Shown: piece after piece, positions 1 to 8,019 of the stretch
Layout: every line of letters begins with the position of its first letter
How positions within the stretch are numbered: the first letter of the stretch is position 1
NCBI GenBank assembly: GCA_003612485.1
Contig: RAZA01000034.1
Location: 1 to 39,997, forward strand
Direction of reading: 5' to 3'
Source: a bacterium D16-50
GTDB taxonomy: Bacteria > Bacillota > Clostridia > Lachnospirales > Lachnospiraceae
DNA length: 39,997 nt
Notes under the pieces: generated by a model
What the model was told of the DNA's origin: nothing
What the model saw: only the letters and a program-made list of their open reading frames with translations
The model's database searches: none
Made by a program: the position numbers and the translations under genes

Positions 1-124
1 TGTGATAGAAATATAGTCTATTGTCACATATTTTGCCTCCATAGTCGAGGTACGCACTATCTACCGTTTACGAAAAGATGGCCTATTCTGGCACACACCG
101 CGAAAAACCGAATATCGAAACCAC

Positions 125-172
125 AAGCCGCACAGTAACTGACGAACAACCAGCTACTGTGCGGCTTTTTTG
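125..172 (+). terminator. Rho-independent terminator
   Basis: A perfect 13-bp stem, AAGCCGCACAGTA paired with TACTGTGCGGCTT, is closed by a 17-nt loop and followed directly by a T run. It would end a rightward transcript entering from the left edge, just before the decayed repA. No intact gene is visible in bases 1-124. Confidence 0.8.
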
Positions 173-240
173 TTATAGATAACTTTGCTCCGGTGACGCA
201 GATCGCCGGGGCATTTTCATTTAGACAGGAGGCTTTCAAA

Positions 241-531
241 ATGCCGGAAACTTTGAATCTGAATTACTACTACGGGAATGAAGCCGACCAGTACAGCTTC
301 TACCGTATCCCCAAAATCCTATTGACCGACCGCCGCTACAAAGGCGTATCGCTGGAAGTAAAAGTGTAGTAGACCCCGGCCTACTGCTTGACCGCATAGG
401 ACTATCTGGACGATAACGGGTGCGTGTTCTTCTACTTCACCCAAGAGAAAGCTACGGCCACGCTAAACTGCAACAAGGAAAAGGTGACAAAGCTATTCCA
501 CGAATGAGAGGGCATTGGAAAATTACATAAA
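241..531 (+). pseudogene. Decayed replication initiator protein A (RepA N-terminal domain)
   Basis: The frame opening at 241 behind an AGGAGG site reads MPETLNLNYYYGNEADQYSF and continues with FYRIPKILLTDRRYKG. This is the typical start of the RepA-type initiator found on Tn1549-like conjugative elements of Clostridia. It is broken by two adjacent TAG codons (367-372), a TAG at 397 and a TGA at 505. Similarity (DYLDDNGCVFFYFTQEKA, then KVTKLFHE) continues across the stops, so this is a real gene dead by point mutation. The family identification is from memory of the N-terminal motif; the decay is seen directly. It ends where the opposite-strand kinase fragment begins. Confidence 0.8.
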
Positions 532-1136
532 ATAAGCACTATATATCGATACAATTTCTTGCAGGACACATTCTGGAGTTATTCGCATATTATAATCCTT
601 ATCTAACATTCGTTCAATTAGGCTGTTGATTCTTTTTAATATCATATAATCAACATGAAATTCATCAATTTCAGAAATACAAATCTTTAAATCATCCAGT
701 TTCGTTTCTGAGGGCTGTAGCGGATTTTTTCCTGTAAACAAACTGCAATAAACAAGCCCCATTTGAAAAGTATCAGACTCTATGTGAAGAATGTCCTCTT
801 TCTTAGCAAATTGAACAAGTTCGGGTGTACGATAAAACCTTGGCATCGTGTCTGATGCGTTTAGAATATCTTCTGTTTCACCATCATCCCATTCAGACAT
901 TAGCAGTTGCTCTTTATTTAAATTTTTTATCAATCCAAAATCACCCAAAAACACATTTTCTTTATCCGTAAGAATATTAAGTGGTTTTATATCACGATGG
1001 AGTGTATTTTGATTTTTCAGCCAGCATAGAACAGATGCCATTTGGCACGCAAAGCATAGTTTTTTCTCAAAAAGGTTGATTATCTCAAAAAGCCTTGATT
1101 TACGGGCATACAAGCAGGATTTCAAGCTAAAAATAC
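523..1136 (-). pseudogene. Ser/Thr protein kinase, C-terminal (catalytic) half, split by element insertion
   Basis: About 204 residues hold the C-lobe of a Hanks-type protein kinase. The catalytic loop reads LHRDIKPLNIL (HRD Asp and the downstream Asn), the magnesium motif is GDFGL, and TMPRFYRTPELVQ fills the APE-like position followed by a typical C-lobe. The fragment has no glycine loop and no ATP-anchoring lysine. Those are encoded at 9391-9765 on the same strand, on the far side of the mobile element. The only start in the fragment is a TTG at 1125 without a convincing ribosome site. Upstream, its frame meets a stop inside the element terminus near 1142. Both halves rejoin in frame if the element is removed, within a few bases of uncertainty at the T-rich junction. 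Substrate unknown. Confidence 0.85.
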
Positions 1137-1142
1137 TACCAA

Positions 1143-1162
1143 TTTACTACTTTTGAGGGAAA
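1143..1162. repeat. Left-end integrase arm repeat
   Basis: TTTACTACTTTTGAGGGAAA recurs near the right end at 9239-9260 with two extra bases (GAGAGGG). A shorter TACTAC copy lies just left of it at 1134. Tn916-type integrases bind directly repeated arm sites near both ends, and these fit in position and orientation. Confidence 0.6.
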
Positions 1163-1252
1163 GAGCCTTGATATGTTACCCGGAACCCTGCAAGCCCAAA
1201 GACCAGATATCTGATAAAAAGCCACAATGAAAAGGCAAAAACAAAACGTAGC

Positions 1253-1300
1253 GTGTCAAGGGGCAAGCGGAGCGATACGCCGTAGGGCAACCCTTGACAC
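1253..1300. repeat. Inverted repeat near the element left end
   Basis: GTGTCAAGGG (1253-1262) pairs with CCCTTGACAC (1291-1300) around a 28-nt GC-rich loop. No gene spans it. It may be a structured site of the element (origin or regulatory); function is not shown. Confidence 0.5.
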
Positions 1301-1329
1301 AGCGGACGCAGGCCAAAGAAGAATGGAAA

Positions 1330-1369
1330 AAGAGGGAATGAAAAGACGCATTATCTTTCATTCCCTCTT
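1330..1369 (-). terminator. Strong hairpin, likely terminator
   Basis: A perfect 14-bp stem, AAGAGGGAATGAAA with TTTCATTCCCTCTT, has a 12-nt loop. On the minus strand it is followed by a short T run, so it could stop leftward transcription toward the element end and the kinase fragment. Confidence 0.6.
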
Positions 1370-1467
1370 GATTGTGTTTTTTGCTGTTTTCCGTTAATAT
1401 AACCCCTTGCTAAATTTATACAGTGGCGGTATAATAAAAAAACGAGATAGATAATAAAAGGCAGGAT

Positions 1468-1702
1468 GTAGGGAACGCCAATTCCCTACACCCCTATGCA
1501 GGAGAAGCGACCTCCCACACAGCATATTATGCGCCAATTCAAGTATAGCGAATTTTCCACACTATTTCAAGTGGAAAACCAGCGTGTATTTGGATTTGTG
1601 GTGCTGTATTTTCAGCGGTGTAGGAAAGAAAAATCCTGCACCGCTTTCTTATTGTTTATCTCGGCAGATTGGCAGAGGGGCATAAACCTATGCCCTCTCT
1701 GC
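1468..1702. other. Array of four stem-loops in non-coding DNA
   Basis: Four separate hairpins lie in about 235 bp: GTAGGGAA/TTCCCTAC (1468-1489), TTTTCCAC/GTGGAAAA (1553-1578), GCGGTG with CACCGC plus AGGA/TCCT (1615-1644), and a GCAGAG..GCATA stem with TATGCC..CTCTGC (1672-1702). The third is followed by a T-rich run and may terminate. The short reading frame crossing this region has no ribosome site and no family, so I treat the block as structured DNA or leader RNA upstream of the gene at 1764. Confidence 0.55.
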
Positions 1703-1763
1703 TGAACTGTTCGGGATTTTTCGCTTGTTGTTTTAAAATTTACAAAAAGAGAGGTAATCACGT

Positions 1764-2807
1764 ATGAAAAAAACTGTTTTAATGAAAGTGTTAGCCGGAG
1801 TTTTGTCTGTCGGCATAACAGCGGCTGGTGCGGTAGGTCTGAATATGTCTTCTACGGCTGACGTTTCCGCAGACAATGAGCCTGTTGCAGAGGCATCTGC
1901 TGACACAGAGACCGAAGATTCTGTGCCGGTGGATGACGACAAACAAGGCGAAAGGGCAGAGAAAGAGAACACGCCTGATGTCCAGTCTGATGAAGATAAG
2001 CAGCTTCTTCTGGCATCCGCAGACACGGAAGACGGCAAGCAGACAGAGGTTCCTGTACAGTCCGTTAAGGTATCCGACAGCAAAAAAAACGCTACAGCTG
2101 CTAACTCCGTGGTACAGTCAACCACAAAGCCCGACAGCACTGCTGTGGCGGGCAATAACATAACGGCTTCTGAAAAGACACAGACTGCAAACACTGATAC
2201 GACAGCAGTTGAGAAAGAAGCCGCTGGAAATACAGCCGCTGAGAAAGAAGGGGCTGAAAAGGCAGAGGCTGAAAGACTTGCAGCAGAGCAGGCAAAGAAA
2301 GAAGCTGCAGAGAAAGAGGCAGCTGAAAAGGCAGCAGCAGAGAAAGCAGCCGCTGAAAAGGCTGAGGCTGAGAGACTTGCAGCTGAAAAAGCAGCAGCAG
2401 AGAAAGCAGCCGCTGAAAAGGCAGCCGCTGAAAAGGCAGCAGCAGAGAAAGCAGCCGCAGAGCAGGCAGCAAGAGAAGAAGCAGCAAGACTTGAGGCTGA
2501 AAGACTTGCAGCAGAACAGGCAGAGGCTGAAAGACTTGCAGCAGAACAGGCAGAGGCTGAAAGACTTGCGGCAGAGCAGGCAGAGGCTGAGAGACTTGCA
2601 GCAGAGCAGGCAGCAAAGGATGAAATGGGAAGTGGCATTGTTCAGGGTGATGAAGCTACACTTGTACTGGGTGGCGAGCAGCAGAAAGTGGCTCACTATC
2701 ACTGCAACTGCGGTCATTCCACAACCGATTATGATGCATTGAAACAGCATATGAAACAGCATGCTCTTAACGGTGACAGAAACAGCTACTGCACAACCTA
2801 CGAATAA
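1764..2807 (+). CDS. Secreted helical repeat protein with C2H2-like C-terminus
   Basis: 347 residues. The N-terminus MKKTVLMKVLAGVLSVGITA is a signal peptide (two lysines and a long apolar core). An acidic, Thr/Ser-rich segment follows to about residue 150. Residues 155-290 are an Ala/Glu/Lys repeat built from EKAAA and AEAERLAAEQ units, which predicts a long single helix or coiled coil. The last 40 residues are different: CNCGHS, then LKQHMKQH, giving a Cys-x-Cys...His-x3-His pattern like a zinc finger, and a closing NSYCTTYE. No LPxTG or lipobox is seen, so it is probably released or held by an unknown partner. A ribosome site (GAGAGG) precedes the ATG. It is cargo of the mobilizable element; function unknown. 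Confidence 0.8.
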   Translation: MKKTVLMKVLAGVLSVGITAAGAVGLNMSSTADVSADNEPVAEASADTETEDSVPVDDDKQGERAEKENTPDVQSDEDKQLLLASADTEDGKQTEVPVQSVKVSDSKKNATAANSVVQSTTKPDSTAVAGNNITASEKTQTANTDTTAVEKEAAGNTAAEKEGAEKAEAERLAAEQAKKEAAEKEAAEKAAAEKAAAEKAEAERLAAEKAAAEKAAAEKAAAEKAAAEKAAAEQAAREEAARLEAERLAAEQAEAERLAAEQAEAERLAAEQAEAERLAAEQAAKDEMGSGIVQGDEATLVLGGEQQKVAHYHCNCGHSTTDYDALKQHMKQHALNGDRNSYCTTYE

Positions 2808-2820
2808 ATACCATAAGAGT

Positions 2821-2857
2821 GACAGCAGAAACATCCTGTTCCTGCTGTTGCTTTTTT
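2821..2857 (+). terminator. Terminator after the secreted helical protein
   Basis: CAGCAG (2823) and AACA pair with TGTT and CTGCTG (to 2847) and are followed within a few bases by a seven-base T run. It lies 15 bases past the stop codon at 2807. Confidence 0.7.
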
Positions 2858-2973
2858 GGGGAATTTTCTTTTTCCGGCCCACATACGCGGGCCAGTCTTC
2901 CCGTGGACAATCCCCCGTCCCTTCTAAAACATATGTATACAGAAAAATAAATTTTCTACAAAGGAGACAAGAT

Positions 2974-3615
2974 ATGAACAAAAAAGAAATTTTAGACTGT
3001 TTATCTGAAAAGAAAAGACTAACGGCGCCTGTTGCCACAGCAGAAAATAACGTGAGAGCCGCCGAGAGCAATTATGAAAAAGCACGTAAAAAATGGAAAT
3101 GGGGGATAGTTATATCAATAGTCTTTTTGATTCTTTATATTCTGTTTTTTCTGTCAGGTGACAGGGGGCTATTTTCCTTTGACGAACACCATGTTTTGCA
3201 GGCCGGTGGTCTTGGCGGGATTATTCTTTTTGGGGGAATTTTATTTCTTTTACTATATGTAAAAAGCCTGCTTTATACAAATCCGGCAGAAAAGAAGCTG
3301 GTAGAAGCACAGAATATTCTCAGACAGGAAAAAAGTAAGCCGGATTATATAAACGGTTCAAAAAATTTCCCTGCGAAATTTTACAACTATTCTGACCTTT
3401 TTCGCCTGTGGAATATTATTAATGAAGGAAGAGCCGAAAGTTTAAAAGAAGCGTATAACCTGTTAGAAACGCAACAGTTCCAGCAAGACCAGATGGCAAT
3501 TCAGGAAGATATCAGACGCTTGCAGCAGGAAACAGCAACTACATCAAAGATAAATGCCGCCGCTTCTGTAGTAACGGCATATAACACCGCCAAAACAGCA
3601 AGAAGATTAAGATGA
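2974..3615 (+). CDS. Membrane protein with two TM segments and coiled-coil flanks
   Basis: 213 residues with an AAAGGAG site seven bases before the ATG. The N-terminal 45 residues are charged and heptad-like. Two membrane segments follow: WGIVISIVFLILYILFFL, and, about 30 residues later, a Gly/Leu-rich GGIILFGGILFLLLYV. The C-terminal half is soluble, with FPAKFYNYSDLFRLWNIINE and a helix ending in the Ala-rich AAASVVTAYNTAKTARRLR. Similar proteins with a FPxKFYxYxxLxxLW segment are scattered through Firmicutes without a known role. It stands between two terminators as its own unit and may partner with the secreted helical protein before it; that link is inference. Confidence 0.75.
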   Translation: MNKKEILDCLSEKKRLTAPVATAENNVRAAESNYEKARKKWKWGIVISIVFLILYILFFLSGDRGLFSFDEHHVLQAGGLGGIILFGGILFLLLYVKSLLYTNPAEKKLVEAQNILRQEKSKPDYINGSKNFPAKFYNYSDLFRLWNIINEGRAESLKEAYNLLETQQFQQDQMAIQEDIRRLQQETATTSKINAAASVVTAYNTAKTARRLR

Positions 3616-3666
3616 TAAGCTGAAAGCGGTAAAAGGTTTATTCAATTTTTTATTTCTTCTTACTAT

Positions 3667-3705
3667 AAAAGAGAGGGGTTTTTCACAATCCACTCTCTTT
3701 TACAT
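3667..3705 (+). terminator. Hairpin terminator
   Basis: AAAAGAGAG (3667-3675) pairs with CTCTCTTTT (3693-3701) around a 17-nt loop, 50 bases past the membrane-protein stop codon. The tail is only moderately T-rich. Confidence 0.55.
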
Positions 3706-3759
3706 TTCCTTTATCAATCCACTATATTTCAACCTTAATCATTTTTATATTATATGAAT

Positions 3760-3812
3760 GACTCAGACATACGTCTGAGTCACCACGGGGATATCCCCGT
3801 TCCCCTTTTTTC
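3760..3812. terminator. Tandem perfect palindromes, probable terminator
   Basis: GACTCAGAC/GTCTGAGTC (3760-3781) is followed by the 16-bp palindrome ACGGGGATATCCCCGT (3785-3800), then a CCCC and T run. The second with its T tract looks like a rightward terminator. The rest of 3813-4050 is AT-rich and without a gene. Confidence 0.5.
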
Positions 3813-4055
3813 TTTTGATAAAAAATTACTTCTCAATTTTCCTCTGTCTACCTTCCCATCTTCTTAACCTCTATCTAATGTAATGTTAACATTTTAGGGA
3901 AAGTTGTCAAGCGATTTGTCCAAAATTTAATAAAAATTTAATAAATTCCATCTTGAAATGATGGTTTCGGTAGTAATGAACACTACCGCCCCGCAGTTGC
4001 AAATGCGGAAAACGTCACTGACAAATCAGGGTACCCGCCTATAAGAGAAAGTATT

Positions 4056-4069
4056 ATGATGCGCATCAT
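4056..4069. promoter_or_regulatory. Palindromic operator candidate upstream of the XRE gene
   Basis: The perfect 14-bp palindrome ATGATGCGCATCAT sits 13 bases before the regulator start at 4083. That is a typical place for an autoregulatory XRE operator. Binding is inferred from position and symmetry only. Confidence 0.5.
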
Positions 4070-4082
4070 ATAGAGTATCTAT

Positions 4083-4481
4083 ATGATTAAAGAACGATTA
4101 AGACAACAGATGTTTTTACACCGTGAAAAACTGGGCCTAAAACAGCGTGAAGTTGCCGAGTTACTTGGCAAGTCTGAAAAGACTTATCAACGGCTGGAAT
4201 CCACTGGCCGTGGCCTGTCTGATATTTTTGACATCCTCGAAATCTTTCAGGTATTGCATTTTTCCACTACAGAAATTGTTAACGTTCTGGGGTTCCCGCC
4301 GCTCACATTAAGTGAAGTGACGGAACTTTATCAGGACGAAGAAATCCTGAAAAGCATACGAGAAAACGCTATATGCTCCACTATCCGTCAGACGTGTGGA
4401 AAAATGGAAACAAGTACAATAGAACGTCTGATTTTTACCCTGATGAAAGAACAATGCCAAAGGAAAGGGAACTCTGCCTGA
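4083..4481 (+). CDS. XRE-family helix-turn-helix regulator
   Basis: 132 residues. Residues 5-45 form an HTH_3 domain (LGLKQREVAELLGKSEKTYQ, then RLES). The C-terminal part is an unclassified helical region. The ribosome site is weak (GAGTAT), so translation may be low. It lies upstream of the mobilization genes and is the obvious candidate to control them. A palindrome at 4056 may be its operator. No cleavage motif or metalloprotease partner of the ImmR/ImmA kind is nearby, so relief of repression is not explained. Confidence 0.8.
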   Translation: MIKERLRQQMFLHREKLGLKQREVAELLGKSEKTYQRLESTGRGLSDIFDILEIFQVLHFSTTEIVNVLGFPPLTLSEVTELYQDEEILKSIRENAICSTIRQTCGKMETSTIERLIFTLMKEQCQRKGNSA

Positions 4482-4608
4482 GTTTCCCTTCCTCCATGCG
4501 GGGTTCAGGCGATAAATGCCTTATACTGCGAAGTGGGAAAAAAAGCGGGGTATGCTACCATATCAATGTAACCTAAAACAAATTCAATTTAGAAGGGAGA
4601 CAAAAGAA

Positions 4609-4962
4609 ATGGCATTAAAGAAATTAAACCAGTTTTTAAGATTTGACTACGAGGAATTTTCCAAAGACAAGGTGCTTCAGGTCACTGGCATAAGTGAATG
4701 GACGGATTTCAACACCAAAGCCCACATGGGAATCAAACTTGAAACGACTATTGTCAAGGACAACACCCTGTATAAGCAGAAAGACGGGGAAAACGTCACG
4801 AACCGTTATGAGAAGCTGACCATAAAGGTGCGTAAGGACGTAAACATCCCGATGAATGCCTTTGTGGTGCCTGTCAATGCGGCCGCTACCGTGTACGGGG
4901 ATTACCGCAACCAGCTGTCAATAACTGCTGACGATGTCCGGGTACTTACACCGAACAAGTAA
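4609..4962 (+). CDS. Small conserved element protein upstream of the coupling ATPase
   Basis: 117 residues starting MALKKLNQFLRFDYEEFS, preceded by AGAAGGGAGA nine bases before the ATG. The ATG at 4516 in the same frame lacks a comparable site. The sequence is beta-rich (KLETTIVKD, YEKLTIKVRKDV, VVPVNAAATVYGDY) with no membrane segment or catalytic motif. Its place just before the FtsK/TcpA gene resembles the small ORF22/ORF23-type proteins of Tn916, although the sequence is not that family as far as I can judge. A single-strand binding or accessory role in transfer is possible. Nineteen bases separate it from the next gene, so they are probably co-transcribed. Confidence 0.75.
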   Translation: MALKKLNQFLRFDYEEFSKDKVLQVTGISEWTDFNTKAHMGIKLETTIVKDNTLYKQKDGENVTNRYEKLTIKVRKDVNIPMNAFVVPVNAAATVYGDYRNQLSITADDVRVLTPNK

Positions 4963-4981
4963 GTGAAGGGAGTGAACCATT

Positions 4982-6340
4982 ATGAACCATTATAAGAAGG
5001 GAGTCAGGTATTTTTCCCCCGCCGCTTGGATTCTTGCGGCGGGGGGATTTCTCCTCTTTTACTCAGCCTTTTTAGGACTGATGAAATATCTGAACCATTC
5101 GGACGTGTTCAGCCTGAACCTCTATCTCGTGAAAGCCTCTGCCATATCCATGGCAATGGCGGCTGCCCTGCTCACGCTGTCGCTTGCCCTGCATATTAAG
5201 GGCGGTGCCGAAAAGCAGATAGAACACCGTGTAAAAAAGAGGCTGTATGACCCAGTGTATGGGAACCCGCTCAGCTTCCGGGAAGGGGAACTGCTCCCGC
5301 CCGTCAGGTGCCGGAGGCTCAACAGCACAACATTTGAAATCTCTGTCAGGGCTGTTTCATGCACAGTAGAAAATTTACTGAACATTGCGCCGGTCATATC
5401 GTCTTCCCTGAACGGGAAATACGGGAAGTATGCGGTTGTCAGCTGTGAAGCGGACGAAGCCTTTAACCGGGTGGCTTACCGGATTGAAGACGTGCTGGCC
5501 GACAGGAGCCTGACGGTGAATTCCGTGGAAGGGCTGAAATCGCCGGACAAAACGAAAATCCCGATTGACATGGAAACCTTTATCGACCTGAAAACCTCCG
5601 GCAGTATCCTGGTCGCCGGGAAGACAAGGAGCGGGAAGACCACGGGCACCATTACAATCCTGCTTCCGCTCTTACTGTGCGGACGTGATAAGTATGATTC
5701 CAACATCTTCATCATTGACCCGAAATTGGCGGAACTGTCAATGCTCCCCCATGTTGTGGCCGTAAATCCCAACGGGGATGTCGAACCAGTCATAGCGTTG
5801 ATGGAAGAATTTGAATCTACGAGAAAGACCCGGCAGGCAGTATTGAACCGACGTTCACAGGAGACCGGTAATGCCGTGAAATGGTGGGATGCCGGGATGC
5901 ACCCCAGTATCCTGTTCATTGATGAATATGTGGCATTAAAAAGCCTTTTCCCAAAGTCTGCCAGAGGGAACGGGGGATTCAATATATCTGATTTTGAAAG
6001 TTTATTGAAACGCATTATAACCATGGGGGCGTCTGCCGGGTGCTTTGTCATCATCTCCATTGCGGAAGCGTCAGTGGAGGAAGGCGGCCTGCCGTCCATG
6101 TTAAAGTCAGCAATGACAACCAAAATCCTGTTCAAGCCTACGGTGGAGGAAGCCCGGCTTATCTGGAACAGTGAACGGCTAAGGACCTTTAATGCGGGGC
6201 GTGCATATAGAGCCGGAGATTGCCTGTTTTCCTCCACGGACGGCATACACGACACGCCAGGGTATCTGCATTTCCCGAACATGGAGTTTGAAGTTTATGC
6301 GGAACTGGGAAGGCTTCTGGAGGAATACTACGCTTCGTAA
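4982..6340 (+). CDS. FtsK/SpoIIIE-type coupling ATPase (TcpA-like)
   Basis: 452 residues. Two N-terminal membrane segments (about residues 15-32 and 48-70) anchor the protein. The ATPase domain has Walker A AGKTRSGKTT near residue 213 and Walker B SILFIDEY near residue 310. In Tn916 (ORF21) and TcpA-bearing mobilizable elements this protein feeds the nicked strand to the helper's secretion channel. Here it is directly followed by the Rep/relaxase, which supports that role. The C-terminus lacks the gamma domain of chromosomal FtsK. Confidence 0.88.
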   Translation: MNHYKKGVRYFSPAAWILAAGGFLLFYSAFLGLMKYLNHSDVFSLNLYLVKASAISMAMAAALLTLSLALHIKGGAEKQIEHRVKKRLYDPVYGNPLSFREGELLPPVRCRRLNSTTFEISVRAVSCTVENLLNIAPVISSSLNGKYGKYAVVSCEADEAFNRVAYRIEDVLADRSLTVNSVEGLKSPDKTKIPIDMETFIDLKTSGSILVAGKTRSGKTTGTITILLPLLLCGRDKYDSNIFIIDPKLAELSMLPHVVAVNPNGDVEPVIALMEEFESTRKTRQAVLNRRSQETGNAVKWWDAGMHPSILFIDEYVALKSLFPKSARGNGGFNISDFESLLKRIITMGASAGCFVIISIAEASVEEGGLPSMLKSAMTTKILFKPTVEEARLIWNSERLRTFNAGRAYRAGDCLFSSTDGIHDTPGYLHFPNMEFEVYAELGRLLEEYYAS

Positions 6341-6351
6341 GAATGAAGATT

Positions 6352-6466
6352 CACCACGATTCCGGCCTGCCGGAATCGTGGTGTCAGTGTCAGTTTCTAA
6401 AAAAACTGTTGTTTTCTGGCGGTGGGCTTGTTATACCGCCAGAAAACTAAAGTGTCAGAGTGTCAG
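6352..6466. other. Candidate replication/transfer origin: two hairpins and GTGTCAG repeats
   Basis: Hairpin 1 has a 15-bp perfect stem CACCACGATTCCGGC with a 2-nt loop (6352-6383). Hairpin 2 has a 13-bp perfect stem GTTTTCTGGCGGT with an 11-nt loop GGGCTTGTTAT (6411-6447). Copies of GTGTCAG lie at 6381, 6387, 6452 and 6460, a pair on each side of hairpin 2. A further exact copy is at 6535 and a near copy (ATGTCAG) at 6513, inside rep. Repeats flanking a hairpin beside a HUH-type initiator are the usual layout of a rolling-circle origin. The nick site is not identified. Confidence 0.65.
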
Positions 6467-6512
6467 GAACGTTCGGAAACACAGGAAAATCAGGGGAAGG
6501 AGTGACACCGGA

Positions 6513-7742
6513 ATGTCAGACAAAGAAAACTGCCGTGTCAGGTCTAAAAACATGATGTACACACAGCAGATAAGGCACCTGCCAGTCGGAAGCACAGACC
6601 AGCTAGTCAGCCGGGTGAAAAAGATGGCACCGAAGAGATATGCACTGATTGTGCATGACAATGATGTCAATGAACAGGGGGAACCCGCAGAAGACCATGT
6701 ACACGTGATGCTGTCCTTTGAGAATGCCCGCTCCATTAACAGCATTGCAAAGGAACTGGGAGACGAGCCGCAGTCCATTGAAATGTGGAAAGGAAAAGCG
6801 GAAAACGGCTATTCTTACCTTATCCACGCCACAAAAGATTCTGGAAACAAATACCAGTACCCCCCGTCAAGAGTCATAGCGAATTTCAATTATCAGGAAG
6901 AGATAAAGAGAATCACGGAAGAGGTTGAGCGAAGCAGGCAGACGGCAAACAGTAAAATCCTGCTGGATTCCCTCTATAAAGGGGAAATCTCGAAAGAGGA
7001 ACTGGAAAAACGGTTAAGCGGCAGCCAGTACGGGAGAATGAGACGCCAGATTGAGGATGTGTGGTGCAAGCACCTGCAATTTCAGGCGGCTAAATGGCGG
7101 GAAGAAATGAAAAAGAGTGGGAAACGGATAAAAGTCATATGGATTAGCGGAGAAGCGGGAACAGGAAAAACAAGTTTAGCCAAAGAATACGCCGAAAAGT
7201 CAGGCCGCCCCTACTTCATCACGGGAAGCAGCCGGGATATTTTCCAGAATTACTCCGGCGAGCATACCATAATCCTTGACGAGTTTCGGGCTGACATGAT
7301 GAAATACCCGGATTTACTGCGCATACTTGACCCTTTCGGTAGTCAGGTCATGGCACCGTCCAGATACAATGACAAGCCTCTGGCCTGTGACCTGATTCTC
7401 ATTACATCACCATATAATCCGGTAGAATTTTACCGGCAGCTGTTTAGCCGGGCTCCCGCAAATTTTGTTGACAGTCTGGAACAGTTATTGAGAAGAATTT
7501 CACTGACCATTGAAATGGACGCATCCCATATCAGGGCGGTTGAATATGACAAAGAGGCAGAGGCTTACCGGGCTGTGGATAACGCCGAAAAGGAAAACAG
7601 ATATTCCAGACATTACCGGGAACAGGACAGCACCGCCAGCACCCCCAAAGAACTGTTTGAATCCATGTTCCGTGAGGCTCCATGCGTGGAACCCGGCAGT
7701 CTTGCTTCTGTAGGGAAGGAGGGAGATAATGAACAGGACTGA
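6513..7742 (+). CDS. Rolling-circle Rep/relaxase with superfamily 3 helicase domain
   Basis: 409 residues; the ATG is preceded by GGAAGGAG. The N-terminal nuclease domain shows the metal-binding motif DHVHVMLSF (His-x-His) near residue 55 and tyrosines in NGYSYLIHAT that could include the nicking residue. The C-terminal half is a helicase-like ATPase with Walker A GEAGTGKTS near residue 213, Walker B HTIILDEF and a sensor-like LILITSPYNP. This nuclease plus helicase layout is known for Rep_2-type plasmid initiators and is used as relaxase by several Firmicute mobilizable elements. Candidate origin repeats lie just upstream. The gene overlaps xis by 14 bases. Confidence 0.87.
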   Translation: MSDKENCRVRSKNMMYTQQIRHLPVGSTDQLVSRVKKMAPKRYALIVHDNDVNEQGEPAEDHVHVMLSFENARSINSIAKELGDEPQSIEMWKGKAENGYSYLIHATKDSGNKYQYPPSRVIANFNYQEEIKRITEEVERSRQTANSKILLDSLYKGEISKEELEKRLSGSQYGRMRRQIEDVWCKHLQFQAAKWREEMKKSGKRIKVIWISGEAGTGKTSLAKEYAEKSGRPYFITGSSRDIFQNYSGEHTIILDEFRADMMKYPDLLRILDPFGSQVMAPSRYNDKPLACDLILITSPYNPVEFYRQLFSRAPANFVDSLEQLLRRISLTIEMDASHIRAVEYDKEAEAYRAVDNAEKENRYSRHYREQDSTASTPKELFESMFREAPCVEPGSLASVGKEGDNEQD

Positions 7743-7932
7743 TGTTCCCATCTGGGAAAAGTACACGCTTACCATTGAGGAAGCGTCAAAGTATTTCCGT
7801 ATCGGGGAAAACAAGCTGCGCAAACTTGCAGGGGAAAACCCCACGGCAGACTGGATATTCTTAAACGGCAACCGCATCCAGATTAAGCGGAAACAGTTTG
7901 AAAAAATCATTGACACACTGGACGCAATTTAG
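7729..7932 (+). CDS. xis: Excisionase, Tn916 Xis family
   Basis: 67 residues, the length of Tn916 Xis, and very close to it (YTLTIEEASKYFRIGENKL and KRKQFEKIIDTLDAI). It is a small winged-helix DNA-bending protein that, with Int, drives excision. A GGGAGG site lies inside the end of rep, so rep and xis are likely translationally coupled. Int follows 87 bases downstream. Confidence 0.93.
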   Translation: MNRTDVPIWEKYTLTIEEASKYFRIGENKLRKLAGENPTADWIFLNGNRIQIKRKQFEKIIDTLDAI

Positions 7933-7946
7933 CCAAAAACAGTGAA

Positions 7947-7995
7947 AAAGAGCCCTGAATGTGCTATAATAGATATAAGCATATCAGGGCTCTTT
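7947..7995. promoter_or_regulatory. Inverted repeat with embedded -10 between xis and int
   Basis: AAAGAGCCCTGA (7947-7958) pairs with TCAGGGCTCTTT (7984-7995). The loop contains TATAAT (7965-7970). A similar arrangement exists between xis and int of Tn916. It may act as a terminator for xis transcripts and host a weak int promoter, keeping Int and Xis levels separate. Confidence 0.6.
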
Positions 7996-8019
7996 CCGAC
8001 ACGGAAAGGAGCAGAAACA

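Noticed and set aside
1496..1705. Possible 69-residue gene in the stem-loop block
   Set aside because: No ribosome site, no family, and the frame crosses three hairpins.
2200..2620. Short repeats that could be taken for a CRISPR array
   Set aside because: Repeats are in phase with codons, have no unique spacers and encode an Ala/Glu/Lys helix; no cas genes are present.
2209..2742. Rightward Lys/Gln/Arg-rich frame
   Set aside because: It is the +1 frame of the same repeat, with no start site of its own.
1733..3071. Long leftward frames rich in Ser/Ala, Leu/Pro or Cys/Leu opposite the helical repeat protein
   Set aside because: They are antisense shadows of the Ala/Glu/Lys repeat; low-complexity codon repeats keep several frames open. 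The sense frame has a ribosome site and a signal peptide.
5476..6282. 268-residue leftward frame opposite the FtsK/TcpA gene
   Set aside because: No ribosome site or family, and fully inside a gene with clear ATPase motifs.
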